A stretch of 64,000 nt of DNA from Loktanella atrilutea (GTDB lineage Bacteria > Pseudomonadota > Alphaproteobacteria > Rhodobacterales > Rhodobacteraceae): assembly GCF_900128995.1 (NCBI RefSeq), contig NZ_FQUE01000011.1, forward strand, positions 21,401 through 85,400, given 5' to 3'. The translations under genes and the position numbers were made by a program. Each line of letters begins with the position of its first letter. Within the stretch, counting starts at the first letter, position 1. This document shows, one piece after another, positions 24,840-34,327 of this stretch. The notes below the pieces were generated by a model. That model saw only the letters and a list, made by a program, of their open reading frames with translations. It searched no databases and was not told the origin of the DNA.

Positions 24840-26666
24840 ATGCAGATAAAGGCTCCAAGCTGGCATGTCATCAAGTGGATCGTCGGGGTATTCGCAGGTC
24901 TGGCCGTTATCGGCGGTATCATCGGCGCCCTGATCGTCAGCCTCGGTCTCGTCACGATTTCGGCCAGACCACCCCACAACGCCCTGACGCGAACGATCCT
25001 GCATTACACCTTCAAGCGATCGACGGCGAATGCCGGTGGATCGGTCGACGTGCCGGCCGATCTGGACAGCCCCGCCCGCGTGGCATTGGGCATCCAGCAT
25101 TATGCCAACGTCTGTTCCAGCTGTCACGGCGGTCCGGAACTCGGTCAAAGTCCAGTGGCCCTATCCATGCGCCCACGGCCACAGCACCTTGCATCGGTCG
25201 TAGGCGAATTCAGCGACGAGCAGCTTTTCGTCATCCTACGGGATGGTGTGCGCTTTTCGGCCATGCCGGCCTGGCCGGCCAGTCAGAATTTCGATGAGAT
25301 CTGGTCCGTGGTGGCCTTCCTGCGCGCGCTACCGGACATGACAAACGCAGAATATGTCGCGGCAACCCAGCGCGCCTTGCCAGAGGATGCACCAGAACTG
25401 GCATTCGACGCGCCGGACCAGTTGAGCGGTCTGGACGTCGGGATCAAGGCGCCGCCGATGGACGAATACCTATATGCCACCCCCGGAACCGGCTGGCACG
25501 AGTATGCAAGCAACGGTGACGTCATTGCCACCTGCGCCGCTTGCCATGGCGCGAAAGGCAGCGGCGATGCGACGGCGGGTCAGGCGCCGAACCTGACCGT
25601 GCCCTCTGCCGCCTACATGACCAAGGCGCTGCGTGAATACGCGAACGGCACGCGCCCGTCCGGCATCATGACGACCGTGGCGGCGAGCCTGACCGACGCG
25701 CAGATCAAGGGCCTGTCGGAGTACTACGCCAGCCTTCCGGACATCGCCCCGCCCCGCGACCAAGCCGCCCTGGGTGATCCGGTGGCGGGAGAGATCATCG
25801 CGACGGCCGGATTACCCGATCAGGCGCTTCCGGCCTGCTATACGTGCCACCAGAACGTGTCAGAGGCAGCCGGCATGCTGATCCCTCCAATCGCGGGACA
25901 GTCGGCCGCCTATGTGCGGCATCGGCTGGACGCCTTTGCCGAACCCTACTGGACCGGGGCGGGTACCAGCGCATGGCAGCCGATGCACTGGATCGCGAAA
26001 TCACTGAATCCGCAGCAGCGAGCCGACCTCGCCGCTTATTTCGCACAGCAGGCTCCCGGCGGCCGCGCCCCGGTCGCGACCCTGCAGCCGATGGATGCAG
26101 CCAACGCTCGGCAACTGGTCGAAGGCGTGTGCAAGGAATGTCATACTGTCGAGGGTGTGGGCGGCCCGTCCGGCGAATATCCCAACCTGACGGTACAGAC
26201 GGCGACCTACCTCGATCTGCAACTCCACGCATTCCGCAGCGGCAACCGCGAGGCGGAGCGGATGCGTCAGGTGGCGGAGAAGCTGTCGGACAAGGACATG
26301 TCGGATCTTGCCCAATACTTCGGCACGCCGGCAGCTTTGCCTTCGCCTACGCCGCAGGACGTGTTCGCGACGGCAGAAGAGATTGCGGTCGGGGGAGAGA
26401 TCGCATCCAACGGCATTCCGGACAAGAATATCCCGGCCTGCCTGTCCTGTCATGGACCGGAACCGACATCTGCCCTTCCGATCATCGCCCGGCTTCAAGG
26501 TCAGGCGCCACGCTACATTCAGGACCGTTTGCAGGCCCTTGGAAGCGAGAAGAGCGCCGATCTGGACACGATCAGCCCGATGCACGCCATTGCGCGCGAC
26601 ATGACCGTGGACGAACGTCACGACGTGGCAGCGTGGTTCGCCGCGCAGGCGCCGCTGCCAAAGTGA
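24840..26666 (+). CDS. Membrane-anchored pentaheme c-type cytochrome
   Basis: This protein of about 608 residues has one N-terminal membrane segment (about 10-38). Five heme-binding CXXCH motifs follow: CSSCH about 92, CAACH 232, CYTCH 333, CKECH 431 and CLSCH 534. They are spaced about 100 residues apart, except 140 before the second, so the protein is a string of five class-I-like cytochrome c domains. Domains 2/4 (PNLTV..A.Y) and 3/5 (GLPDQALPAC against GIPDKNIPAC) resemble each other, pointing to an internal duplication of a two-domain unit. It may pass electrons from a dehydrogenase or quinol to a terminal acceptor; the partner is unknown. The ATG at 24840 follows GAAGG; an ATG at 24825 lacks such a site. 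Confidence 0.9.
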   Translation: MQIKAPSWHVIKWIVGVFAGLAVIGGIIGALIVSLGLVTISARPPHNALTRTILHYTFKRSTANAGGSVDVPADLDSPARVALGIQHYANVCSSCHGGPELGQSPVALSMRPRPQHLASVVGEFSDEQLFVILRDGVRFSAMPAWPASQNFDEIWSVVAFLRALPDMTNAEYVAATQRALPEDAPELAFDAPDQLSGLDVGIKAPPMDEYLYATPGTGWHEYASNGDVIATCAACHGAKGSGDATAGQAPNLTVPSAAYMTKALREYANGTRPSGIMTTVAASLTDAQIKGLSEYYASLPDIAPPRDQAALGDPVAGEIIATAGLPDQALPACYTCHQNVSEAAGMLIPPIAGQSAAYVRHRLDAFAEPYWTGAGTSAWQPMHWIAKSLNPQQRADLAAYFAQQAPGGRAPVATLQPMDAANARQLVEGVCKECHTVEGVGGPSGEYPNLTVQTATYLDLQLHAFRSGNREAERMRQVAEKLSDKDMSDLAQYFGTPAALPSPTPQDVFATAEEIAVGGEIASNGIPDKNIPACLSCHGPEPTSALPIIARLQGQAPRYIQDRLQALGSEKSADLDTISPMHAIARDMTVDERHDVAAWFAAQAPLPK

Positions 26667-26731
26667 TCGCCGCTTGAGGGGGTGACCTCCCTCCGCTATC
26701 CCTTGGGGCGACAAGGCCCCGGGGGATAGCC

Positions 26732-27625
26732 ATGAGGACGCAGAACATGAACCGAGACTGGATCGCCACGGCGCGCACGCTGTCAGAGGCCCTGCCCTAC
26801 TTGCAACGCTACTCCGGCGCGGTCGTCGTGGTGAAGTTCGGCGGCAACGCCATGGGTGACGCCGACGCGATGGCAGAATTCGCCCGCGACATCGTCTTGA
26901 TGAAACAGGTCGGCATGAACCCCGTCGTGGTGCACGGCGGCGGTCCGATGATCAACGAGATGCTGACGAAGCTGGGCATCAAGTCCGAATTCATCCGCGG
27001 CAAGCGCGTTACCGATCAAGCCACGGTCGAGGTGGTCGAGATGGTGCTGACCGGCCTCGTGAACAAGCGGATCGTGCAGGCGATCATGGACGAAGGCGGC
27101 CGTGCGGTCGGCCTGTCCGGCAAGGATGACGATCTGATGGTGGCCGAGGCGGACGATCCGGAGCTCGGTTTCGTCGGTCGCCCGGTGGAAATGAATGTGC
27201 AGGTGCTGCGCGACCTTTACGGCGCGGGCATCATCCCGGTCGTGGCACCGGTGGCAACCGGCATGGACATGCTGGAAACCTTCAATGTGAATGGCGACAC
27301 CGCCGCCGGCGCCATCGCCGGCGCGCTCAAGGCCGACCGCCTGCTGTTGCTGACCGACGTCGCGGGGGTCAAGGACGCCAGCGGAGAAGTCGTGACCCAA
27401 TTGAACCCCGATCAGGTGCGCGCCATGATTGAGGACGGCACCATCGCGGGCGGCATGATTCCCAAGGTCGAGACAGCGTTGAAGGCCATCGAGGACGGCG
27501 TGCGCGCCGTCGTGATCCTTGATGGCAGGCTGCCGAACGCATCCCTCTTGGAGCTCTTCACGGAGCACGGCGCGGGGTCGATCATCCGGTCCACGGAATC
27601 GCGGGTCAAGTCGCGTCAGGACTAG
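26732..27625 (+). CDS. argB: Acetylglutamate kinase
   Basis: This 297-residue enzyme makes the second step of arginine synthesis, phosphorylating N-acetylglutamate. The ATP loop [12 protein letters not shown] is at about 36-47. The substrate loop is [28 protein letters not shown] and [20 protein letters not shown] follow, typical of arginine-sensitive kinases. The N-terminal helix ([17 protein letters not shown]) is the extension linked with arginine feedback in hexameric forms. Starts at 26732 and 26747 are both possible. The gene follows the cytochrome gene and precedes sixA by three bases. Confidence 0.96.
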   Translation: MRTQNMNRDWIATARTLSEALPYLQRYSGAVVVVKFGGNAMGDADAMAEFARDIVLMKQVGMNPVVVHGGGPMINEMLTKLGIKSEFIRGKRVTDQATVEVVEMVLTGLVNKRIVQAIMDEGGRAVGLSGKDDDLMVAEADDPELGFVGRPVEMNVQVLRDLYGAGIIPVVAPVATGMDMLETFNVNGDTAAGAIAGALKADRLLLLTDVAGVKDASGEVVTQLNPDQVRAMIEDGTIAGGMIPKVETALKAIEDGVRAVVILDGRLPNASLLELFTEHGAGSIIRSTESRVKSRQD

Positions 27626-27628
27626 CCG

Positions 27629-28129
27629 ATGGCCCTGATACTCATTGTCCTGCGGCATGCCAAGTCCGGCTGGGGCAATCCGTCCCTGCCCGATCACGCG
27701 CGCACCTTGACAGACCGGGGCCGCCGCGACGCACGGGCCGTCGGTGTCTGGCTCGGCGCGCGGAATCTGGTTCCCGACCTGATCCTCAGCTCCGATGCGA
27801 CGCGCACGCGTCAAACCGTCGCCGACCTGTCGGGCGGGCTGGGGCGGGACGTTCCGACCGAGTTTCTGCCGTCGCTCTACAATGCCTCATCCGACACCAT
27901 CGAGCGGACCATCCGCAAGCAGTCGGTCAAGCTCTTGCTGCTGTGCGCACATAACCCCGGGATCGGCAATGTGGCCGCAGCGCTTGCAACCGAACCGCCG
28001 GAGCATCCCCGGTTCGATGACTATCCCACGGCCGCGACGACTGTCCTGTCGTTCGACGTCGACAATTGGTCGGACATCAAGACGGGCGCCTGTCTGTCAT
28101 TCTTGATTCCCGCCGACCTCAAGACATGA
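27629..28129 (+). CDS. SixA-type histidine phosphatase
   Basis: This 166-residue histidine-phosphatase-superfamily protein has the catalytic RH motif near the N-terminus (LRHAKSGW, His about 10), followed by LTDRGRRDARAVG and SSDATRTRQT. The second catalytic His is in LLCAHNPGIGNV. Such proteins remove phosphate from phosphohistidine or small phosphoesters. SixA acts on phosphotransfer proteins in E. coli, but the substrate here is not known. The gene starts three bases after argB, so the two are co-transcribed. It converges on the bzt operon. Confidence 0.88.
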   Translation: MALILIVLRHAKSGWGNPSLPDHARTLTDRGRRDARAVGVWLGARNLVPDLILSSDATRTRQTVADLSGGLGRDVPTEFLPSLYNASSDTIERTIRKQSVKLLLLCAHNPGIGNVAAALATEPPEHPRFDDYPTAATTVLSFDVDNWSDIKTGACLSFLIPADLKT

Positions 28130-28196
28130 ACACCGCGCACTTGAAGGTGCGCGGCGGCCATGACGCGGGTGCGGATGGATCGCCGCGGGCTGCTGC

Positions 28197-28224
28197 ATTC
28201 CGATTTTTCGAGAAAAATCGGAAT
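28197..28224. terminator. Bidirectional hairpin between sixA and bztD
   Basis: A perfect 28-base palindrome (ATTCCGATTTTTC and its complement) sits between two convergent genes, 67 bases after the sixA stop and 4 bases after the bztD stop. The T/A runs lie within the arms. This placement suits a terminator serving both strands. Confidence 0.65.
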
Positions 28225-28228
28225 TCCG

Positions 28229-29026
28229 CTAGTGACCGAGGATCTGGCTCAGGAAAAGCTTGGTACGCTCTGACCGGGGGTTGTTGAAGAACTCCTTCGG
28301 CTCGTTCTGCTCGACGATCTGGCCTTGGTCCATGAAGATCACGCGGTTTGCCACGGCCTGCGCAAAGCCCATCTCGTGCGTGACGCAAATCATGGTCATG
28401 CCTTCTTCGGCGAGTTCGATCATGGTGTCGAGGACTTCCTTGATCATCTCCGGGTCGAGCGCCGATGTCGGTTCGTCGAACAGCATGATGCGCGGCTTCA
28501 TGCAGAGGCTGCGCGCGATGGCGACGCGCTGCTGCTGACCACCGGACAGCTGGCCCGGATACTTATTGGCCTGCTCCGGGATCTTGACCTTCTCAAGAAA
28601 ATGCATCGCCGTCGCTTCGGCTTCCTTCTTGGGTGTCTTGCGAACCCAGATCGGCGCCAGCGTACAGTTTTCGAGGATCGTCAGATGCGGGAACAGGTTA
28701 AAGTGCTGAAAGCACATCCCGACCTCGGACCTGATCTTGTCGATGTTCTTGAGGTCCGATGACAGCTCTGTCCCGTCCACGATGATCTGACCGGACTGGT
28801 GCTCTTCCAGTCTGTTGATGCAGCGGATCAGCGTCGACTTGCCCGACCCGGACGGCCCGCAGATGACGATGCGTTCACCCCGGTTCACGGTCAGGTTAAT
28901 GTCGCGCAGCACGTGGAACGTGCCGTACCACTTGTTCATGTTGTTGATTTCGATCGCCACCTCGTCGCTCACCTGCATGGCGCTGCGATTGACGGTGCGG
29001 TCCTGTGCGGCCTCTGACATTGTCAT
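28229..29026 (-). CDS. bztD: Glutamate/glutamine/aspartate/asparagine ABC transporter ATPase
   Basis: This 265-residue ATPase has Walker [11 protein letters not shown]-loop in [11 protein letters not shown], signature [17 protein letters not shown], Walker [15 protein letters not shown] and H-loop in VTHEMGFA. It is the energiser of the BztABCD/AapJQMP general acidic amino-acid system. It is the last gene of the four-gene operon, seven bases after bztC. It resembles the other polar amino-acid ATPase at 9.5 kb but carries a longer N-terminus (about 25 residues). Substrate range is taken from the Rhodobacter system, not from this sequence. Confidence 0.93.
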   Translation of the reverse strand: MTMSEAAQDRTVNRSAMQVSDEVAIEINNMNKWYGTFHVLRDINLTVNRGERIVICGPSGSGKSTLIRCINRLEEHQSGQIIVDGTELSSDLKNIDKIRSEVGMCFQHFNLFPHLTILENCTLAPIWVRKTPKKEAEATAMHFLEKVKIPEQANKYPGQLSGGQQQRVAIARSLCMKPRIMLFDEPTSALDPEMIKEVLDTMIELAEEGMTMICVTHEMGFAQAVANRVIFMDQGQIVEQNEPKEFFNNPRSERTKLFLSQILGH

Positions 29027-29033
29027 GCCTCCC

Positions 29034-30344
29034 TTAACGGTGTTCGCGCTGGAGCTTCTTCTCCAGATGCAGTGAATAGCGGCCCATGCTGAAGCAGGCG
29101 ACGAAGAACAGAAGCGCGACGAAGACGTAGAGCTCCCAGTAGATGCCGTTCCAGTCGGTGCTGGCCCGGATCGAGTTGATCAGTCCCAGCGGATCAAGAA
29201 GGCCGATGAACAGCACGAGGGTCGTGTCTTTGAACAGACCGATGAAGGTGTTCACGATGCCGGGGATCGAGATCTTGAGGGCCTGCGGCAGTACGATCAG
29301 CTGCATCGACTGCCAGTAGGACAGGCCCAGCGAATTGGCACCCTCGTACTGGCCTTTCGGCACAGCAGAGAGACCGCCACGAACGACCTCTGCGATATAG
29401 GCTGCAGAGAACAGGGTGACCATGATGATGACCCGCAGTGTCAGATCGAAATTTGTCCCCGGCGGCAGGAAGTAGTTCAGCAACAAAGACGCTGTGAACA
29501 GCCAGACGATCAGCGGTACGCCGCGAATAATCTCGATGAACACGACGCTGAGCTTTGTGACGATGAACAGGTTCGATGCGCGGCCAAGGGCCAACAGGAT
29601 GCCAAGGGGCAGCGACAGCACGATCGCGGTGACGCCGATGACGATCGACAGCATGAAGCCGCCGAACTGCTTGGACTGCACCGGTTCCAGTCCGATGGGC
29701 ATGACGCGAGCAAGCTCGCTGGCCAGCGGCCAGGCCAGCAGCAACCAGTAGAGCAGCGGGATCACGATGGCCACCAGAACGGCAACGATCTGGTTGACCC
29801 GAGAGAAGACCCGAAACGCCACGACGCCTAATCCGAAGCCCAGAGCGACAGTCAGCGGCAGCCAGATCGGCCCGCCCCAGAGCAGAAGAAAGATCAGGAA
29901 TGGCGAGGCGAGCGAGAAGCCCATGAACCAGCGCGGGAATGTTCCGAACAGGACAGGCCCCAGACCGGCAAGCAGCACAATCAATGCCACGGTCGGTCGC
30001 CAGTAAAGGTCCGAAGGATAGAAGCCGAACAGCAGCTGTTCCCAACGGTCGCGGATGACGCCCCAGCACGCGGTTTCCGTCGATCGGCCCAATTCCTCCA
30101 GCATCTGGCGGCATTCGCTTAACGACGTAGCATTCCAAGTCGGGCTGAACGCCCACATCACGAAGGTGCTGACGACGACCCAGATGACATAAAGCGATAC
30201 GATCGTCAGGATAGCGTTCAGCCATGTCGGAAACAGGTTTTCGCGAACCCACTTGACGGTACCCGCTTCGCGGGTCGGCGGCGGTTGCTGGTCCAGCATG
30301 CCCTCGCGGACGAAAGCGACGGTTTGTGCGTGTGTATCGCTCAT
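29034..30344 (-). CDS. bztC: Acidic amino-acid ABC transporter permease (BztC/AapM)
   Basis: This 436-residue permease is longer than normal HisM-type subunits because extra hydrophobic segments precede the shared core, a hallmark of BztC/AapM. Several membrane spans lie in residues 30-220. The conserved permease core follows with [10 protein letters not shown] and the EAA loop [20 protein letters not shown], ending [13 protein letters not shown]. It forms a heterodimer with BztB. It begins one base after the bztB stop and is followed by bztD. Confidence 0.92.
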   Translation of the reverse strand: MSDTHAQTVAFVREGMLDQQPPPTREAGTVKWVRENLFPTWLNAILTIVSLYVIWVVVSTFVMWAFSPTWNATSLSECRQMLEELGRSTETACWGVIRDRWEQLLFGFYPSDLYWRPTVALIVLLAGLGPVLFGTFPRWFMGFSLASPFLIFLLLWGGPIWLPLTVALGFGLGVVAFRVFSRVNQIVAVLVAIVIPLLYWLLLAWPLASELARVMPIGLEPVQSKQFGGFMLSIVIGVTAIVLSLPLGILLALGRASNLFIVTKLSVVFIEIIRGVPLIVWLFTASLLLNYFLPPGTNFDLTLRVIIMVTLFSAAYIAEVVRGGLSAVPKGQYEGANSLGLSYWQSMQLIVLPQALKISIPGIVNTFIGLFKDTTLVLFIGLLDPLGLINSIRASTDWNGIYWELYVFVALLFFVACFSMGRYSLHLEKKLQREHR

Positions 30345-30345
30345 C

Positions 30346-31572
30346 TCACCGCTCCTGCAATTTCATGGAATTGTTGATGATGTTCATCACGAAAGAAATG
30401 ACCAGCGACAGCGCCAGATAAAACAACCCCATCAGCAACATGCACTCCAGCGCGCGGCCGGTCTGGTTCAGGGTAATTCCACCGAGGGTCGCCTTGACGT
30501 CGGGATAGCCGACGGCGATCGCGAGGGAGGAGTTCTTGGTCAGGTTGAGATACTGTGAGGTCAGCGGCGGGATGATGACCCGCATCGCCTGCGGCAAGAT
30601 GACGAGGCTCATCGCGCGATTCGGACGGACACCGAGGGCCGCGGCGGCTTCTGACTGCCCCTTGGACACGGACAGGATCCCGGCACGGACGATTTCCGTT
30701 ATGAAGGCACCGGTATAAAGGGACAGCGCCAGCCACAGGGCCATCAGCGGGTTGCTGATCTGGATGCCGCCGCCGAAGTTAAAGCCCTTCAGAACGGGGT
30801 AGTCGAGCGTCACAGGACGGCCCATGACGAAGAAGGCCAGCACGACCGGAACGATCAGTATCGCGAAGATAGGCCAAACCATCGGCAGCAGGCGACCGGT
30901 GTCGTAAAGCAGTTTCTTGGCGTAACGCCGGTAGAGGAAGGCTGCGAGGATCGAGGCGAGAAACACGATGCCCAGGATCTCTGAAGACGGCCCCCAGACC
31001 GGTGCGGGCATGTAGAAGCCGCGGTTCGTCACGGCGAAGGAGTCCCAGATCATAGAGGAGGCCGCGGTTCCATCGGGGCCGGGCCGGAAATCGCGGGGCT
31101 GCGGGGTCGATTCGCTGAAGACCGCATAGATCAGAAGGATCCACAGCAACAACGGCACGTTGCGGAAGCCTTCGACGTAGACAGCCATCAATCGACTGAC
31201 GATCCAGTTCTTCGACAGGCGGGCGACGCCAGCCAACACACCGATGATGGTCGCCAGAACGATGCCGAGCGCTGCGACCAGCAGCGTATTCAGAATGCCG
31301 ACATAGGCGGCACGCAGATGGGTATCGGCATTGGTGTAGGGAATAAGCGTAGTGCCGATGTCGTATCCGGCCCGGCTTTGCAGGAAGCTGAAGCTCGGCT
31401 CCAGATCCTTGGCGGTCAGGTTGACCAGAAGATTGTTGATCAGCCAATACACGCCGGCACAGACCAGCAGCAACGTGACCACCTGGATGGTCAAGGATCG
31501 GTAGCGGGTGTCGTAGATCAGCTGGCTCAGCCGAAAGCTTTCGCGTGGCGGACTATCCGTCATCGATGACAT
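30346..31572 (-). CDS. bztB: Acidic amino-acid ABC transporter permease (BztB/AapQ)
   Basis: This permease of about 408 residues has a first membrane span near 28-50, the segment NVPLLLWILLIYAVFSE and a long central insertion with extra spans typical of BztB/AapQ. The C-terminal core has the EAA loop SEAAAALGVRPNRAMSLVIL, ending LPQAMRVIIPPL. The start is the ATG at 31572, which has GGGGAG eight bases upstream; the in-frame TTG before it is not needed. It is separated from bztA by a strong hairpin and pairs with BztC. Confidence 0.92.
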   Translation of the reverse strand: MSSMTDSPPRESFRLSQLIYDTRYRSLTIQVVTLLLVCAGVYWLINNLLVNLTAKDLEPSFSFLQSRAGYDIGTTLIPYTNADTHLRAAYVGILNTLLVAALGIVLATIIGVLAGVARLSKNWIVSRLMAVYVEGFRNVPLLLWILLIYAVFSESTPQPRDFRPGPDGTAASSMIWDSFAVTNRGFYMPAPVWGPSSEILGIVFLASILAAFLYRRYAKKLLYDTGRLLPMVWPIFAILIVPVVLAFFVMGRPVTLDYPVLKGFNFGGGIQISNPLMALWLALSLYTGAFITEIVRAGILSVSKGQSEAAAALGVRPNRAMSLVILPQAMRVIIPPLTSQYLNLTKNSSLAIAVGYPDVKATLGGITLNQTGRALECMLLMGLFYLALSLVISFVMNIINNSMKLQER

Positions 31573-31676
31573 CAAAAAATCTCCCCGGGCTTCACCAGAC
31601 TTTCTTCAGGTTGCTCCGGTTGGCCCGGATGCACCACGCGCTGGCAGGCGTCTTGGTCGTGAACGATAGCAAATGA

Positions 31677-31706
31677 CGAAAGGCCCGGCATATACCGGGC
31701 CTTTCG
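31677..31706 (-). other. Strong hairpin between bztA and bztB
   Basis: A perfect 12-bp stem (CGAAAGGCCCGG) with loop CATATA begins 10 bases after the bztA stop on the minus strand. Only a weak T-rich stretch follows. It probably protects bztA mRNA or terminates part of transcription, favouring binding protein over permeases. Confidence 0.7.
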
Positions 31707-31715
31707 CCTAGAATT

Positions 31716-32735
31716 TTAGCGGAAGGGCGGTGAATACAGCAGGCCGCCGTCGGTCCACTGAGCGTTCAGGCCACGCGCCAGACCGATCGGGGTGTTTTCA
31801 CCGATGTTACGCTCGAAGATCTCGCCGTAGTTGCCGCCAGCCATGATCGCGTTCTTGGCCCAGTCGTTCGACAGGCCAATCATCGCACCCAGCTCGCCTT
31901 CGGTGCCCAGCAGGCGGTTCACTTCCGGGTTGTTGGTCGGCGCAGCGGACATTTCGCCAATGTTGGCAGAGGTGATGCCGAGCTCTTCTGCCGCGATCAA
32001 CGCGTTCAGCGTCCACATGGCGATGTCGCCCCACTCGTTGTCACCGTGACGGACCAGCGGGCCCAGCGGCTCTTTGGAAATGATCTCGGGCAGAAGCACG
32101 TGATCTTCGGGGTTTTCGAAGGTCGCGCGCGTCGCGGCGAGGCCCGAAGCGTCCGTGGTGTAGGTGTCGCAGGCGCCAGCCAGATACTGCTGCTGGCCTT
32201 CGGCGTTGGTCTGGATCGGCACCGGTTGGTAGGTGATGTTGTTGGCGCGGAAATAATCGGCCAGGTTCAGTTCGGTCGTCGTGCCGGTCTGAATGCAGAC
32301 GGTCGCGCCGTCCAGATCCTTGGCAGAGGTCACGCCGAGAGCCTTGGGCACGATGAAGCCCTGACCGTCGTAGTAATTCACGCCAACGAAGTCGAACTTC
32401 AGTTCGGTATCGCGCGAGAAAGTCCAGGTCGTGTTCCGGGCCAACAGGTCGATTTCCCCGGAGGACAGCGCAGTAAAGCGCGTCTCGCCCGTGGTGGGGA
32501 CGAATTCGACGGCATTCTTGTCACCGAAGATGGCGGCAGCAACCGCACGGCAGACGTCGACGTCGAAGCCTTCCCAGACGCCGTTCGCGTCGGGTGCCGC
32601 AAAGCCGGTCAGACCGGTGGTGACGCCGCAGTTCAGATGGCCACGCGCCTTTACGTCGTCCAGCGTCGCCGCGGACGCCGCAGCCGCCGTCAAACCGGCG
32701 ATGGTCAGCGTTCCAAATAGTACGGTCTTCTTCAT
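31716..32735 (-). CDS. bztA: Acidic amino-acid ABC transporter binding protein (BztA/AapJ)
   Basis: This 339-residue periplasmic binding protein has a signal peptide ending near AAAASAATL (about residue 22). Family features include GHLNCGVTTGLTGFA, GFDVDVCRAVAAAIFG and the RNTTWTFSRD motif that marks the BztA/AapJ subgroup. The two-Cys pair (about C35 and the Cys in LAGACDTYTT) is typical. The length of about 340 residues, rather than 260, also fits. It is the first gene of the bzt operon; its promoter must lie in 32736-32942, where I saw no convincing hexamer pair. Confidence 0.94.
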   Translation of the reverse strand: MKKTVLFGTLTIAGLTAAAASAATLDDVKARGHLNCGVTTGLTGFAAPDANGVWEGFDVDVCRAVAAAIFGDKNAVEFVPTTGETRFTALSSGEIDLLARNTTWTFSRDTELKFDFVGVNYYDGQGFIVPKALGVTSAKDLDGATVCIQTGTTTELNLADYFRANNITYQPVPIQTNAEGQQQYLAGACDTYTTDASGLAATRATFENPEDHVLLPEIISKEPLGPLVRHGDNEWGDIAMWTLNALIAAEELGITSANIGEMSAAPTNNPEVNRLLGTEGELGAMIGLSNDWAKNAIMAGGNYGEIFERNIGENTPIGLARGLNAQWTDGGLLYSPPFR

Positions 32736-32942
32736 GTTTACCTCTTCCTGAGTATCCGCCCATCTCGGGCAGCCAATTTTTTCCGCCCGGCATGGGACGG
32801 TTGAGTTTTGACGGGTCTCCCCCCCAATGACAGTAGAGTGGGCGAATTATTGCCCAGAGGTCAAGGCCCGCCGCCGGGTCAAACGCCTGTATCTGCCTGT
32901 CTGAACGGCAGTTCGACCGGTGACGCCTGATTTGTGATCGAC

Positions 32943-33656
32943 TCAGGCCAAGCGGCTCATCTCGATGAAGGTGGCGCCGTCGATGAATGCCTGCCGCTTG
33001 ATGGCTGCGACCTCGGCGGCTTCTTCGTCGTCGCCCCACTGACTGATCTGGAAATCCTCGTCGATCCGGCTAAGGGGCCAAGCCTCCTGTGGGGTCAGCT
33101 TGCCCATAGAAACCGCAAAGGCGAGCACGAGTGAGCCCGACAATTGAACCAGATCGTGAAAACCAGTCAGCGCGAAATTGTCGAACTGCGCCACACGAGC
33201 GTGCAGCCTTGCGATGGATTCGGGTGGCTGGGTGATCGGCATGATCCCGGTCGTCACGTGAAGCGGTGCATCGAGCGCTTGCGCCGACCACGCCAACCAA
33301 GGATCCCAAGCGTCCTTCTGCAGGGCGACGAGGCTATCCGGCGCAGCCGCGCGATAGCACAGCAGGTCGTTTTCGCCATAGGCCGCGAGCAGGGCCACGA
33401 CGTCTGCGTGCTGCGGCGCAACCTTGTCGATAGCGGAATTGGCCGCGCGGGTCGCAGGCATGGTCGTCGGGTCGATCTTGTCGGTTTGTGCCTGCCACTC
33501 TGCCGCGACCGCCTGCGCCATGGCACGGGTCGGCAAAAGCAGCGGCTGCTTGTAGGGCGTCTTGACCGCGCGCCCGTCAAGATCGACGGAAAAGCCGCCG
33601 CCCCGTTCAACTACGTTGGCCTCGGTCCAGAAACGCTTCGGGGCCCAGTCGTTCAT
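32943..33656 (-). CDS. ATP12 family F1-ATPase assembly chaperone
   Basis: This 237-residue protein belongs to the ATP12 family, which in mitochondria guides the F1 alpha subunit and is kept in alphaproteobacteria. Recognisable segments are KRFWTEANV, VDLDGRAVKTPYKQPLLLPT at the N-terminus, the DLLCYRA motif and the conserved C-terminal DEDFQISQWGDDEEA. It overlaps the HAD phosphatase gene by four bases (ATGA). It is the last gene of a rluC-HAD-ATP12 run. No F1 genes are in the window, so the role is assigned from family knowledge. Confidence 0.9.
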   Translation of the reverse strand: MNDWAPKRFWTEANVVERGGGFSVDLDGRAVKTPYKQPLLLPTRAMAQAVAAEWQAQTDKIDPTTMPATRAANSAIDKVAPQHADVVALLAAYGENDLLCYRAAAPDSLVALQKDAWDPWLAWSAQALDAPLHVTTGIMPITQPPESIARLHARVAQFDNFALTGFHDLVQLSGSLVLAFAVSMGKLTPQEAWPLSRIDEDFQISQWGDDEEAAEVAAIKRQAFIDGATFIEMSRLA

Positions 33657-34327
33657 GCGGGTTCTCCGATCAGGTCGTCGATGGCGGCGTCCAGTGCCGC
33701 GAAGGTGGGGATCATCCGGTCGGCGCGCAGGCTGTCGGCCGGATGATAGCCCCAGCCGACACCGATCGTCGCCACCCCGGCCGCACGCGCCATGTCCATG
33801 TCATAGGTCGTGTCGCCGACCATGACCGCACGGGATGCAGGAACGCCTGCCTCTGCCAATGCTGCGTGAATCATCGCCGGATGCGGTTTGGAAGGGTGGA
33901 GGTCGGATGTCTGCCGGCTGACGAATAGCTCCTGCAACGCGTGTTGGTCTATCAGCCGGTCAAGCCCGCGCTTCGATTTGCCCGTTGCCACAGCCAGAAC
34001 CGTATGGTCCTGCGCGTGCAGACGAAGGACCGCTTCCCTTGCACCCGGAAACAATGGGCTCTTGCGTTGCAGGTCCGCCGTCGCGTAATCGCGAAAGGCG
34101 GCCCGATAACCTGCCGTCAGGCGCTCGCGGGTCGACGCGTCCTGATCCGGGCACAGGACGCGAAAGCTTTCTGGTAAAGACAGGCCGACGATAGATAGCA
34201 CTACCTCTCGGGTTGGTGCGGTCAGACCCTCGGCGGCAAACGCCTCGGCCATCGCACCGATGATTTCCGCCTGACTGTCGACAAGTGTCCCATCGACGTC
34301 GAATATCACGAGCCTTAGATCCGTCAT
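33653..34327 (-). CDS. HAD-family hydrolase (phosphoglycolate phosphatase-like)
   Basis: This 224-residue haloacid dehalogenase-fold phosphatase has motif I FDVDGTLVDS with the nucleophile Asp about 10 and Asp 12. The cap is helical (subclass I). Motif II Thr/Ser is in VLAVATGKSKRG, and motif III/IV lies around GDTTYDMDMARAAG. It likely hydrolyses a small phosphate ester. The gene position next to rluC is common in Rhodobacteraceae. The start at 34327 overlaps the rluC stop by one base; a longer frame runs into rluC. The substrate is unknown. Confidence 0.88.
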   Translation of the reverse strand: MTDLRLVIFDVDGTLVDSQAEIIGAMAEAFAAEGLTAPTREVVLSIVGLSLPESFRVLCPDQDASTRERLTAGYRAAFRDYATADLQRKSPLFPGAREAVLRLHAQDHTVLAVATGKSKRGLDRLIDQHALQELFVSRQTSDLHPSKPHPAMIHAALAEAGVPASRAVMVGDTTYDMDMARAAGVATIGVGWGYHPADSLRADRMIPTFAALDAAIDDLIGEPA

